Shown here: in pieces, positions 27,069 to 35,677 of the stretch
How positions within the stretch are numbered: position 1 is the stretch's first letter
Layout of the letters: each line of letters begins with the position of its first letter
Origin: DASRLE01 sp963825315
GTDB taxonomy: Bacteria; Verrucomicrobiota; Verrucomicrobiia; Limisphaerales; Palsa-1400
DNA: 64,000 bases
Reading direction: 5' to 3'
NCBI GenBank assembly: GCA_963825315.1
Contig: CAWGST010000001.1
Location: 372,001-436,000 of the forward strand
Program-made: the position numbers and the translations under genes
The notes under the pieces: model-generated
Told to the model about the DNA's origin: nothing
Seen by the model: only the letters and a program-made list of their open reading frames with translations
Database searches by the model: none

Positions 27069-28068
27069 GAGCGTTTTAAATAAAACTGTAGCCATTCCGT
27101 TGGGCCTGTGGTATAGGCAGTTCATGCGAACTTTATCGTTGGACCTGCGCGAACGGATTTTGGCTTCCTATGACCTTGAAGAGGGGACTCGCGTGGAGGT
27201 CGGCGATCGTTACCGGGTTTCGCTGGGCATGGTCAAGAAGCTCTTGCAACAACGCCGACGGACCGGGGAGATCGGTCCGCGCCACCGTTTCTCCGGGCGC
27301 AAGCCGATGATCCTGGCGGCCCATCAGCGCCAGATGCGGACTCTATTGAATCAGAAGCCCGACCTGACCTTGAAAGAGCTGCGCGCCGGCTTGGAACTGG
27401 ACTGTTCTCTGCCCGCCATCCACTACGTTCTGGCGAAGATGGGGCTGACATATAAAAAAAGACACTCCATGCCAGCGAGCAAGACCGTCCGGACATTGCG
27501 CGGGCGCGCCGCGCCTGGCGGCGTCGGCAAGGCGGTTTGGACCCGGCCAAACTGATTTTCCTGGACGAATCGGGTGCCAAAACCAATCTGACCCGCCTGC
27601 GCGGGCGCGCCCTGCGGGGTCAGCGTGTCCACGCCCAATGTCCGCAGGGCCATTGGCAAACCACGACCATGATCGGCGCCATCCGCCTGGACGGTGCCAC
27701 CGCCTGCATGACCATCGAGGGGGCCACCGATACGGAGGTTTTCCGGGTCTATGTCGGCCATGTCTTGTGCCCGACGCTGCGCGCCGGAGATGTGGTCATC
27801 ATGGATAACCTCTCCCCGCATAAAAGTGAGCCGACCCTTTCGCTGATCGCGCAGGCTGGAGCCCAAATCCTCTTCCTTCCAGCCTATTCCCCAGACCTCA
27901 ATCCCATCGAGCAAATGTGGAGCAAAGTCAAATCCCACCTGCGTACAGCCGAGGCCCGCACGCAGCCCGCTCTGCTCCAGGCGATTGCTTCAGCTTTGCA
28001 GAGTATCACGCCCCGGGATGCCATGAACTGGTTTGCCTCTTGTGGCTACAGTTTTATTTAAAACGCTC
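27069..28068 (+). mobile_element. IS630-family insertion sequence, copy 1
   Basis: The element is exactly 1000 bp, with inverted ends starting GAGCGTTTTAAATAAAACTG at 27069 and ending with the complement at 28068. It is flanked by TA at 27067-27068 and 28069-28070, the target dinucleotide duplicated by IS630/Tc1-mariner elements. It carries one transposase gene in two overlapping frames. A second copy begins immediately after the shared TA. Confidence 0.95.
27124..28061 (+). CDS. IS630 transposase, copy 1 (programmed -1 frameshift)
   Basis: The first frame (from 27124) encodes the helix-turn-helix part (MRTLSLDLRERILASYDLEE). The second frame, to 28061, encodes the DDE catalytic part (AKLIFLDESGAKTN, VVIMDNLSPHKS, LLFLP-like ILFLPAYSPDLNPIEQMWSK). 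A run of seven A at 27454-27460 followed by G (A AAA AAG) is a classical slippery site. A -1 slip there yields YKKKTLHASEQDRPDIA and the continuous transposase. Both copies keep the same two-frame structure, so the shift is programmed and not an error. Confidence 0.92.
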
Positions 28069-28070
28069 TA

Positions 28071-29070
28071 GAGCGTTTTAAATAAAACTGTAGCCATTCC
28101 GTTGGGCCTGTGGTATAGGCAGTTCATGCGAACTTTATCGTTGGACCTGCGCGAACGGATTTTGGCTTCCTATGACCTTGAAGAGGGGACTCGCGTGGAG
28201 GTCGGCGATCGTTACCGGGTTTCGCTGGGCCTGGTCAAGAAGCTCTTGCAACAACGCCGACGGACCGGGGAGATCGGTCCGCGCCACCGTTTCTCCGGGC
28301 GCAAGCCGATGATCCTGGCGGCCCATCAGCGCCAGATGCGGACTCTATTGAATCAGAAGCCCGACCTGACCTTGAAAGAGCTGCGCGCCGGCTTGGAACT
28401 GGACTGTTCTCTGCCCGCCATCCACTACGTTCTGGCGAAGATGGGGCTGACATATAAAAAAAGACACTCCATGCCAGCGAGCAAGACCGTCCGGACATTG
28501 CGCGGGCGCGCCGCGCCTGGCGGCGTCGGCAAGGCGGTTTGGACCCGGCCAAACTGATTTTCCTGGACGAATCGGGTGCCAAAACCAATCTGACCCGCCT
28601 GCGCGGGCGCGCCCTGCGGGGTCAGCGTGTCCACGCCCAATGTCCGCAGGGCCATTGGCAAACCACGACCATGATCGGCGCCATCCGCCTGGACGGTGCC
28701 ACCGCCTGCATGACCATCGAGGGGGCCACCGATACGGAGGTTTTCCGGGTCTATGTCGGCCATGTCTTGTGCCCGACGCTGCGCGCCGGAGATGTGGTCA
28801 TCATGGATAACCTCTCCCCGCATAAAAGTGAGCCGACCCTTTCGCTGATCGCGCAGGCTGGAGCCCAAATCCTCTTCCTTCCAGCCTATTCCCCAGACCT
28901 CAATCCCATCGAGCAAATGTGGAGCAAAGTCAAATCCCACCTGCGTACAGCCGAGGCCCGCACGCAGCCCGCTCTGCTCCAGGCGATTGCTTCAGCTTTG
29001 CAGAGTATCACGCCCCGGGATGCCATGAACTGGTTTGCCTCTTGTGGCTACAGTTTTATTTAAAACGCTC
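28071..29070 (+). mobile_element. IS630-family insertion sequence, copy 2 (tandem)
   Basis: This is a second 1000-bp copy in the same orientation. It is separated from copy 1 only by TA (28069-28070) and followed by TA (29071-29072). By eye it differs from copy 1 at one base (27229 A, 28231 C), which changes Met to Leu. Near identity means very recent duplication. The layout TA-IS-TA-IS-TA is what results when a copy inserts at the TA beside an existing copy. Confidence 0.95.
28126..29063 (+). CDS. IS630 transposase, copy 2 (programmed -1 frameshift)
   Basis: This has the same two-frame transposase as copy 1, with the A7 slippery run at 28456-28462. The only visible difference is Leu for Met in the first frame (SLGLVKKLLQQ against SLGMVKKLLQQ). 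The DDE residues in FLDESG, MDNLSPHKS and NPIEQMW are intact, so both copies should be able to make full transposase. Confidence 0.92.
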
Positions 29071-29104
29071 TAGCTCGCTCCTGCGAGCGAAGGCTGGACT
29101 TGGG

Positions 29105-30349
29105 CTACCGAACTTTGGGATCAACAGCGGGAAAGACAGTGCCCTCATCGGGTTTCTCTTCGGGCATGATTTCGGGCGCTACGGCGGCCTCTTTCTTTTC
29201 ATCCTTTTTCTCCTCCTTTTTCTCCACCATCAATTGCGCGCGATCGCGGATGAGCGGATCAATCAGCCAGTTGTTGACCAGATAAGTCCAGTGATCGAGC
29301 GGCTTTTCCTGCTGGAGTTTGTCCTGGAGCGGCTTGAGTTTGTCCTGAAATTCCTTGTCCAATTTCTTCTTGTCATCCGCCTTCTCATCCTTGCCCGGCG
29401 TCCGTTCCGTCGGGAAATCCGCCGCGACAGCCACGTTCAGGTTGTAATCGTTCTCCGGGGTCTTGGCGCCAATTTTTAGGGTGTAGGTGAAATGATCGAA
29501 CGTCGCAATGGTCACCACCAGCGGCTTGTCCAAACCCGTCTTGCCCGGCGCTGACTCGGCGGCGACATCGACAAAACTCGGATAGCTCAACGTGCTGGAC
29601 AGGGAGGAAACTTTGTTGGTGTCGAGCACCTCGCCTGCTTTTATGTTCGACAAAACCCACGGGCCGGCTTCGCTGTCGCGGGTCAGGCTCCATGAATCGG
29701 CGGCGTTGGTGGAGACGAAGGAAATGGATTTGGGCTTTTCGACCTTGAAGAAATCCTTGTCCAGCCATCCGGCGGGTTTGGGATCCACGCTGTTGAGCGC
29801 GTCGGACACGGTCAGGACTTCATGCGGATCGCTCTTCAACATGACAAAGCGGCCATCGGGCATTTCATCATTGCCAAAAGGCATCCGGGAAGGTCGCTCG
29901 GATTTGCGAGTGTGTTTTTTGCCCAGCAGCAGGGATTGCAGCACCTTGCCCTGCGCGTCTTTGAATTCGATCAGCGTGGCTGAGTCCGGACCGCTGCCCG
30001 GCTCCGCCAGGTGCATCCGACCCAGTTGCGAAGAGCCAATCGGCTCGGCCTGCGCGATTTTTAAATCGCCCATTTTGATGAGCAAATCGCTGATCTCGGA
30101 GAAATTGGCCGGATAATCGTTCCGCTCCCGCACGCGCCACCGGTCGTCTTTTTTGACCAGGTCCAAATCGGCCGCGCCCTTGATATGAAGGGAAGCCACA
30201 TCGTTGACCTGAAAATTTGGCAGAATTTTTTGGCCGAGTTTGCCCCCGGAAGTGTTCCAGGATTCCTCATTGCGATGGCGCAGCACCAAGCCGGCCCCGC
30301 CCAGAACAACCAGGGCCGCCAAAAGAAGGATCAATTGTTTGCGATTCAT
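29105..30349 (-). CDS. DUF4340-family protein of a Gld-type ABC cluster
   Basis: This is a 414-residue protein with an N-terminal membrane anchor (QLILLLAALVVLGGAGLVL) and a large exported region of DUF4340 type (DVASLHIKGAADLDLVKKDD; GWLDKDFFKVEKPKSISFVS). The C-terminus is rich in K, E and P. It is the last gene of a four-gene minus-strand operon, overlapping the GldG-like gene by four bases. DUF4340 proteins often accompany GldG-like auxiliary proteins, but their function is not established. IS630 copy 2 ends 33 bases beyond its stop. Confidence 0.85.
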   Translation of the reverse strand: MNRKQLILLLAALVVLGGAGLVLRHRNEESWNTSGGKLGQKILPNFQVNDVASLHIKGAADLDLVKKDDRWRVRERNDYPANFSEISDLLIKMGDLKIAQAEPIGSSQLGRMHLAEPGSGPDSATLIEFKDAQGKVLQSLLLGKKHTRKSERPSRMPFGNDEMPDGRFVMLKSDPHEVLTVSDALNSVDPKPAGWLDKDFFKVEKPKSISFVSTNAADSWSLTRDSEAGPWVLSNIKAGEVLDTNKVSSLSSTLSYPSFVDVAAESAPGKTGLDKPLVVTIATFDHFTYTLKIGAKTPENDYNLNVAVAADFPTERTPGKDEKADDKKKLDKEFQDKLKPLQDKLQQEKPLDHWTYLVNNWLIDPLIRDRAQLMVEKKEEKKDEKKEAAVAPEIMPEEKPDEGTVFPAVDPKVR

Positions 30350-32238
30350 TTTGCGGCAGTTCGTTTGCGTTTCACCATGGCCAGGACCACCCCGGTCACG
30401 GTCACCAGCGCCGGCATGACGCCGATGTTGGCCACTTTTGTCCAGAATTCCAGCGCGTCAGTGTCCTTGGCCAATTTCTTGCGCACTGATTTGAGTTCTT
30501 TATTGGCGTCGGCCACCGTTTTTTGATAGTTCTCCAATTCCTTCTGCTGTTCGGGCGAGAGGATGAATCTCTGTTCGTTGCCGGACTTGCGCGACTGCAA
30601 TTCGCTGATTTTGCGCTCGGTTTCGGCCTTGCTCGCCTCCAGCTCCTTGACCTTTTCCTCCCATTCCTGGCCCGCTCTGGCCTGCATCTCCCTCAAGCGC
30701 GTGAATGGACGGTCCAGGCTGGCCCGGCTGCGCAAGCTGATCAAATCACTGTCGCCGGAAAGTTGTTCGACGAAACTCTCCACCAGATTCAAGTTGCCGT
30801 TCACCGGGCGAACCATGCGATAGCCGAGAATTTCCTCCACATGCACGCAAACCTGGTCATTCAACATGTCCGAGTCGCTGACCAGGATCACCGCGCCGTT
30901 GCCGGTGGGTTCCTTGAGCTGCGGCTCTTTGGACGGCTCGTTTTCTTTATCGTCCCCGGCCGGTTTGGGCGGGCCATCCGGAAACGCGGTCTTGAATTTC
31001 CCAGTCAAACGAACGGCCAGGGCGTAATCTATCTTCGATGCTTTGAAGTCCTTGACGATCTGTTCCGCGCCAATGCTGGCCGTCATGCCGTCAACCAATT
31101 CGGACTCCGGCGAGGTGTGCAGCAGCACCGTCTCTTTCAACCCGTCGGCTGGCTTGCCCGTAAAAACGCCGGCAAACGGCAGCACCAGATTATCGATTTG
31201 GCTGGTCACGATGTCGTCGTTGTTGATTCCATCTCTGGTAAGCAACAGGACGGTGGGCATGACCGCGCCGTTTTGGGCATTGTGGCCGGCAAAAGTCATG
31301 TCAGCGGCCACCTTGTTGATATCCATGTCCAGGCCCCAGGCCTTCAAGAGTTTGTCCAGCGAGGACTGCCCCGAGCTGTCGCCCAGGACCTGCGCCATTT
31401 GATCGTGCTTTTGGTCGAAGTAGGCGTGCGGATCGAGGAACGCCAGCAATTTGCCCCCGCGCAAAACAAATTGGTCCAGCGCGTATTGGGTCGTGTCGGT
31501 GATGTCGCGCGGGTGAACCACCAACAGGACTTTGATGTCATCGTCAATCTGGCTGGCGGTCATGGGAATTTCTTTGACCGTGAAATCCTTCTTGATTTCG
31601 CTGATGAAAGCCCACGGTTCCTGCGCGCTTCGGCCCATCTGGCGCATCATGGGATTGGGCGCCTCGCCGAATATCGGCAGCGCGCTCATCACCCCCAGCG
31701 TGGGTGGCGTCGGATTGATCACCCGGGCGATGGCCCGCGAAATGTCATACTCCAGCAGCCGTTCGCGGTCGGGCGGAAGCCAGGGAACGGCCACCTTTTC
31801 GTCCAGCATGCTGACCACCAGGCCCAGATACACTTTATCGCCGCCAAATGCGGACGTGGCTTGTCCAGCCACTCCGTCCAAACGGGCCGAATCCTCCGCG
31901 TCCGAATCCGGCTTGGGATCCAGTTTTTCGATGATGATCTTGCCGTGGCCGGCCTCCTTGTATTCGCCCAGCAAGTCTTCGATGTGCTGGGAATAAGTGC
32001 GCAGCACCGGCGGCATGGCCGTGTCGCCTTGCGTGCAATAAAAACGGATGGTCACGCGCGAGTCCAGCTTGTCCAATATCTTCCTGGTCCCGGACGAGAG
32101 GGTGAAGGCCTTCTCGGATGTCAAGTCGAGGCGCTCCTTAAAGGCGCTGGAGATCACATAAAAAGCGAGCAGGACGACAAACATGACGGCGACGCCCGCG
32201 GTGGAATAAAGGATTGTTTCGAGATTTTTCTGCTTCAT
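30346..32238 (-). CDS. gldG: GldG-like ABC transporter auxiliary protein
   Basis: This 630-residue protein has an N-terminal transmembrane helix (TAGVAVMFVVLLAFYVISSA) and a long extracytoplasmic region of the Gld-type ABC auxiliary family (LTSEKAFTLSSGTRKILDKL; VLLVVHPRDITDTTQYALDQ; GGKLLAFLDPHAY). A coiled coil (about 530-600) precedes a C-terminal helix (VANIGVMPALVTVTGVVLAM). In Bacteroidetes GldAFG supports gliding; outside that group the same cluster occurs without known gliding. The ATG at 32238 follows AAGGAAC, a plausible ribosome-binding site. Confidence 0.85.
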   Translation of the reverse strand: MKQKNLETILYSTAGVAVMFVVLLAFYVISSAFKERLDLTSEKAFTLSSGTRKILDKLDSRVTIRFYCTQGDTAMPPVLRTYSQHIEDLLGEYKEAGHGKIIIEKLDPKPDSDAEDSARLDGVAGQATSAFGGDKVYLGLVVSMLDEKVAVPWLPPDRERLLEYDISRAIARVINPTPPTLGVMSALPIFGEAPNPMMRQMGRSAQEPWAFISEIKKDFTVKEIPMTASQIDDDIKVLLVVHPRDITDTTQYALDQFVLRGGKLLAFLDPHAYFDQKHDQMAQVLGDSSGQSSLDKLLKAWGLDMDINKVAADMTFAGHNAQNGAVMPTVLLLTRDGINNDDIVTSQIDNLVLPFAGVFTGKPADGLKETVLLHTSPESELVDGMTASIGAEQIVKDFKASKIDYALAVRLTGKFKTAFPDGPPKPAGDDKENEPSKEPQLKEPTGNGAVILVSDSDMLNDQVCVHVEEILGYRMVRPVNGNLNLVESFVEQLSGDSDLISLRSRASLDRPFTRLREMQARAGQEWEEKVKELEASKAETERKISELQSRKSGNEQRFILSPEQQKELENYQKTVADANKELKSVRKKLAKDTDALEFWTKVANIGVMPALVTVTGVVLAMVKRKRTAAK

Positions 32239-32257
32239 GGCTTGTTCCTTGAAATCG

Positions 32258-33004
32258 TTATCCCGCGCGATGGCTGCGAATAATGACGCCGGTGGTGAAC
32301 AACGAGAACCCAATGATGGACAGGAAGAAAATGATGTCCCGCGAATCGAGCACTCCCTTGGTGAACCATTCGAAATGCGTAATCACACTCAGCGACGCCA
32401 CCGTATCCACCAGCCACGGCTTGTCCATCCGCGTCAGCAAATTGGTCACCGGCGGAAATCCGCACAGAACCAGGAACAGGCATATCACCAGAGCCACAAT
32501 AAAGCTCACCACCTGGTTGCGGGTCATGGCCGATGTCATGCAACTGATGGCCAGGTAGGCCCCCGCCATCAGAAAGCTCCCGACGTAGCCGGCGAAGATG
32601 ACCCCGTTGTCGGGCGAGCCGAGATAGTTGACGGTGATGACGACGGGAAAAGTCAGCGCCAGCGCCAGCAGCAGAAAAATCCACGAGGCGAGGAACTTCC
32701 CGACAATGGCCTGCCAGGCCGTGATGGGCATGGTCAAAAGCAGTTCCAGCGTGCCCACCCGCCGTTCCTCGGCCCACAGCCTCATGCCCACCGCCGGTAC
32801 CAGGAACAGGTAGAGCCAGGGATGCCAGAGAAAAAAGCACCCGTCCAGCGACGCCTGGCCGCGCTCGAAAAATCCCCCGGCCATGAAGGTGAAAAATCCC
32901 GTCAATAACAGGAAAATGACGATGAAAACGTATGCGACCGGCGAGGAAAAATACCCGCCCAGTTCCCGTTTGGTGATGGTCTTGATATTGGCCAGCGAAT
33001 TCAT
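32258..33004 (-). CDS. gldF: ABC-2 type permease (GldF-like)
   Basis: This 248-residue integral membrane protein has six hydrophobic segments, beginning with FSSPVAYVFIVIFLLLTGFF and ending with IIFFLSIIGFSLFTTGVII. The EERRVGTLELLLTMPITAWQ motif is typical of ABC-2 permeases. Its start overlaps the ATPase stop by four bases and GldG follows after 19 bases. It presumably forms the transport channel of the complex. The substrate is unknown. Confidence 0.88.
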   Translation of the reverse strand: MNSLANIKTITKRELGGYFSSPVAYVFIVIFLLLTGFFTFMAGGFFERGQASLDGCFFLWHPWLYLFLVPAVGMRLWAEERRVGTLELLLTMPITAWQAIVGKFLASWIFLLLALALTFPVVITVNYLGSPDNGVIFAGYVGSFLMAGAYLAISCMTSAMTRNQVVSFIVALVICLFLVLCGFPPVTNLLTRMDKPWLVDTVASLSVITHFEWFTKGVLDSRDIIFFLSIIGFSLFTTGVIIRSHRAG

Positions 33005-33960
33005 TGCCCCACCTCTTTTCCAGTGTCAGGCAGCGTGATGCTGCGGAAAACTTCGTCCAGGCGGCCCTCTTCCGTGTGCAGTTCTTCCACCTGCCAGGCG
33101 CTGGCCGCGATCAGCACATTGCGCGCCAGTTCCCCGTTGTGGCCCCCGCCCTTGGGATAGACCCGCGCCCACACCCGGCCGTTTTCCTCCTTGACGATCG
33201 CGGTCCGGCGCGCGTTGGCCACGCCGGAAAGTCTTTCCACCAATTGCGCGCCATGCGTCCCGCGCACGATGAGCAGGACCGCGCCCGCAAAATCGGATTT
33301 TTGCTTCAATTGCTCCGGCGTGCCGTTGGCCACGATCCTGCCCCGGTCAATAATAATCGCCCGGGTACAGGCGGCCTCGACCTCCTCCAAGATGTGGGTC
33401 GAGAAGATAATGGCCTTGCGCTCGCCCATGCGGCGGATCAATCCCCGCGCCTCGTGCTTCTGATTCGGGTCCAGTCCGTCGGTCGGCTCGTCCATGACCA
33501 GCACGTCGGGATCGTGGATGATGGATTGGGCAAAACAGGTGCGATGCCGGTAGCCTTTGGAAAGCGTGTCAACACTCTGGTAAAGGACCGATTCGAGAAA
33601 GCACATCTCGACCACGCGCCGAATGGCCTTCTTCTTGTCATCCCCGCGCAAGCCGCGCAGTTCCGCCATGAAACCGAGAAAGCTCTCCACCGTCATATCC
33701 GCGTAAGCCGGGGCATTTTCCGGCAGATACCCGATGAGGCGTTTGGCGGCAATGGGGTCCGTCGCCATGTTGTGGCCGCCGACCGTCACCTTGCCCTCCG
33801 AAGGGGGAATGAAGCCGGTGATCATGCGCATGGTGGTGGATTTGCCCGCGCCGTTTGGCCCGAGAAATCCCAGCACCTCGCCCCGTTCCACCGTAAAGGA
33901 AATGTGATCAACGGCCACCTTCGGGCCGAACAACTTGCTTAGGTTTTCGACTTTAATCAT
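33001..33960 (-). CDS. gldA: ABC transporter ATP-binding protein (GldA-like)
   Basis: This 319-residue ATPase has Walker A GFLGPNGAGKSTTMRMI, a signature-region segment LSKGYRHRTCFAQSI (LSKGY in place of LSGGQ, common in this subgroup), Walker B VLVMDEPTDGLDP and the switch histidine in IFSTHILEEV. The ATG at 33960 (MIKVENLSKLFG) is the normal family start; an upstream extension is not conserved-looking. It is the first gene of the four-gene operon and probably powers export or membrane-linked work with GldF and GldG. Confidence 0.9.
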   Translation of the reverse strand: MIKVENLSKLFGPKVAVDHISFTVERGEVLGFLGPNGAGKSTTMRMITGFIPPSEGKVTVGGHNMATDPIAAKRLIGYLPENAPAYADMTVESFLGFMAELRGLRGDDKKKAIRRVVEMCFLESVLYQSVDTLSKGYRHRTCFAQSIIHDPDVLVMDEPTDGLDPNQKHEARGLIRRMGERKAIIFSTHILEEVEAACTRAIIIDRGRIVANGTPEQLKQKSDFAGAVLLIVRGTHGAQLVERLSGVANARRTAIVKEENGRVWARVYPKGGGHNGELARNVLIAASAWQVEELHTEEGRLDEVFRSITLPDTGKEVGQ

Positions 33961-34112
33961 TCCTGTTGTCTCCACTTTGCGATTGCATAATTCCGACTGA
34001 TTACCGGTCAGAGCGTTCAAACGCAAGATTTAACCCCAACTTTACGCCCATCGATTTTCTTGGACACCCCTCAAAAAAAACGTTCAAAAAAATATCGGTG
34101 GAATTTTCCGGC

Positions 34113-34144
34113 TCCTGATCTTAATCGTAATCCTGATCTTAATC
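34113..34144. repeat. Short direct repeat upstream of vapBC
   Basis: TCCTGATCTTAATC occurs twice (34113-34126 and 34131-34144), separated by four bases. Such runs of alternating GATTA-like words are simple-sequence-like. The surrounding 34027-34176 holds nothing else that I recognise. Confidence 0.45.
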
Positions 34145-34176
34145 TCCTGGTTTTTCGTGTGCGGAGAAAATGCCGC

Positions 34177-34212
34177 TTGCCTGGCAGCCATTTGCATCAT
34201 ATTATGATCATA
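34177..34212 (+). promoter_or_regulatory. vapBC promoter with overlapping palindromic operator
   Basis: TTGCCT (34177-34182) and TATTAT (34200-34205) are 17 bases apart. The 10-bp palindrome TATGATCATA (34203-34212) overlaps the -10 box and ends four bases before the vapB start. VapBC complexes normally repress their own promoter at such palindromes, so this is the likely operator. Confidence 0.55.
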
Positions 34213-34216
34213 TTGT

Positions 34217-34432
34217 ATGAGAATTACATTCGAGATCAATGCAAATGATTTGAAACAAATTCAGAAAATTACCGGGCAAAAGAAGAAATCCCCGGCCATT
34301 AGCCGCGCTTTGGCGGATTTCCTGCGGATGCGGGAAAGACGGGCTTTCATTGAAAAGGCGCTGGCCGGACAAACCGACTATGCCCTGACTAACGACGATC
34401 TCGAAGCCCGCGACCTCTATGAAACTCGTTGA
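34217..34432 (+). CDS. vapB: VapB-type antitoxin
   Basis: This 71-residue protein begins MRITFEINANDLKQIQKITG, followed by SPAISRALADFLRMRERRAF. The N-terminal strand and two helices fit a ribbon-helix-helix DNA-binding domain, and the acidic tail fits toxin binding. It overlaps vapC by 14 bases, the common arrangement. It should neutralise the VapC RNase and bind the upstream palindrome. Confidence 0.8.
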   Translation: MRITFEINANDLKQIQKITGQKKKSPAISRALADFLRMRERRAFIEKALAGQTDYALTNDDLEARDLYETR

Positions 34433-34814
34433 TTCGTCCGCATGGGTGGAATTTTTGCGCCGCAAGGGCGACGCAGGGATCAAACACATTGTCGCCCGCC
34501 TGCTTCAGGTGGATCAGGCCGCATATACCTGTCCCATTCGTTTTGAGATGTTGAGCGGTGCGAGGGCTGGCGAGGAAAATGATTTGGAACAAGCCTTTGC
34601 TCTCAGCCATCATTTTCCTTTTGAGCCAGACGACTGGCGGGAGGCCGCGCTGCTTGAACGACAACTTCGGGCCAGGGGATTGTCCGTGCCGCGCAACGAC
34701 CTCTTCGTCGCCACGGTTGCGATCCGCACCGGCTTGGTTATCCTCTGCCGCGACGCTCACTTTGGCGTCGCGCAAAAAGTGGCTGGCGAAAGATTGAGGG
34801 TCGAGCAAGTCTGA
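34419..34814 (+). CDS. vapC: VapC-type toxin, PIN-domain RNase
   Basis: This 131-residue PIN domain has the acidic residues in place: D5 in KLVDSSAWVEF, E in RFEMLSG, D in RNDLFVATVA and D in CRDAHFG. VapC toxins cleave RNA, often initiator tRNA or rRNA. It is complete, unlike the PIN remnant at 9068. It is co-transcribed with vapB, sharing 14 bases. Confidence 0.88.
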   Translation: MKLVDSSAWVEFLRRKGDAGIKHIVARLLQVDQAAYTCPIRFEMLSGARAGEENDLEQAFALSHHFPFEPDDWREAALLERQLRARGLSVPRNDLFVATVAIRTGLVILCRDAHFGVAQKVAGERLRVEQV

Positions 34815-34993
34815 GCAGCCCAAAGGGCTTTCGGAAATTAGCCGGGAGCAATGCCACCGGCCGATCATCCGAAATCGTTTTGCCTTGCCTTGGCCGGCAG
34901 ACGCACTTACCTTGTCCGGGTGAACGACCAATGTTTCCTCCCAAGCATGCTGTCACCGGTCGGGCGAATGCCCGCCACTAAAACCCCCTGGCC

Positions 34994-35677
34994 ATGATTG
35001 AACTTATTCAATTTCCGTGGAGTTCCTTCTGCCTGGTGCAGCGGCGCATCCTGGAATACGCGGGAGTGCCGTTCAAAACGACCAATATCCCGGCGACCGA
35101 CCGTTCGTTGGTCTGGCGCCTGACCCGGCAGCGTTATTATGGCGTGCCCATCGTTCGCGATGGCCGCACGGTCGTTTTCGAAACAGATCATTATTCCCAG
35201 ATCATTGCCAAATACATTGACGGGAAATACGAATTGAACCTTTTCCCGACGTCATTCCGGGGGGTGGATCGCATCCTGTGGCGGTTCATCGAAGACGACG
35301 TCGAAGAGGCGTGTTTCAAGCTGAACGATGTTTATTGGGAGGAGTTGGTATCCAAAGCCGGGCGCCTGGCCTTCCTGCGCCACAAGGAACGAAAATTCGG
35401 ACGGGGCTGCCTTGACCAATGGCGGGGCCAGCAATCGCAGTTGCTCAAGCAGTTGACCGGGGCGCTTGTTCCCTTTGAATGCATGCTGGCCGAGCGGCCT
35501 TATCTGCTGCAGGCCCGCCCGCATTTTATTGATTTCGACCTCTGGGGCATGCTGGCCTGCTTTCTCTGCACGGGTCATTACCAGATGCCCGCTGTTCACA
35601 GCAGTTTGAAGGAATGGTTCGCGCGCATGTCCAATCTGAAAAAAGCCGATCTTCCCAGTGAAAAATTACATTCTTGA
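34994..35677 (+). CDS. Glutathione S-transferase-like protein
   Basis: This 227-residue protein begins with a thioredoxin-fold GST N-terminal domain (MIELIQFPWSSFCLVQRRIL, and YYGVPIVRDGRTVVFET with the cis-proline and the E/D-type glutathione contact). The C-terminal helical domain is atypical. The active-site region reads PWSSFC, so Ser or Cys could act. No substrate can be deduced. Its end overlaps the start of the PhoH gene by 20 bases, so the two are probably co-translated. Confidence 0.75.
   Translation: MIELIQFPWSSFCLVQRRILEYAGVPFKTTNIPATDRSLVWRLTRQRYYGVPIVRDGRTVVFETDHYSQIIAKYIDGKYELNLFPTSFRGVDRILWRFIEDDVEEACFKLNDVYWEELVSKAGRLAFLRHKERKFGRGCLDQWRGQQSQLLKQLTGALVPFECMLAERPYLLQARPHFIDFDLWGMLACFLCTGHYQMPAVHSSLKEWFARMSNLKKADLPSEKLHS

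Noticed and set aside
30523..32283. 586-residue plus-strand frame opposite the GldG-like gene
   Set aside because: It is antisense to a gene with clear membrane and family features. Its product is H/Q/R-rich.
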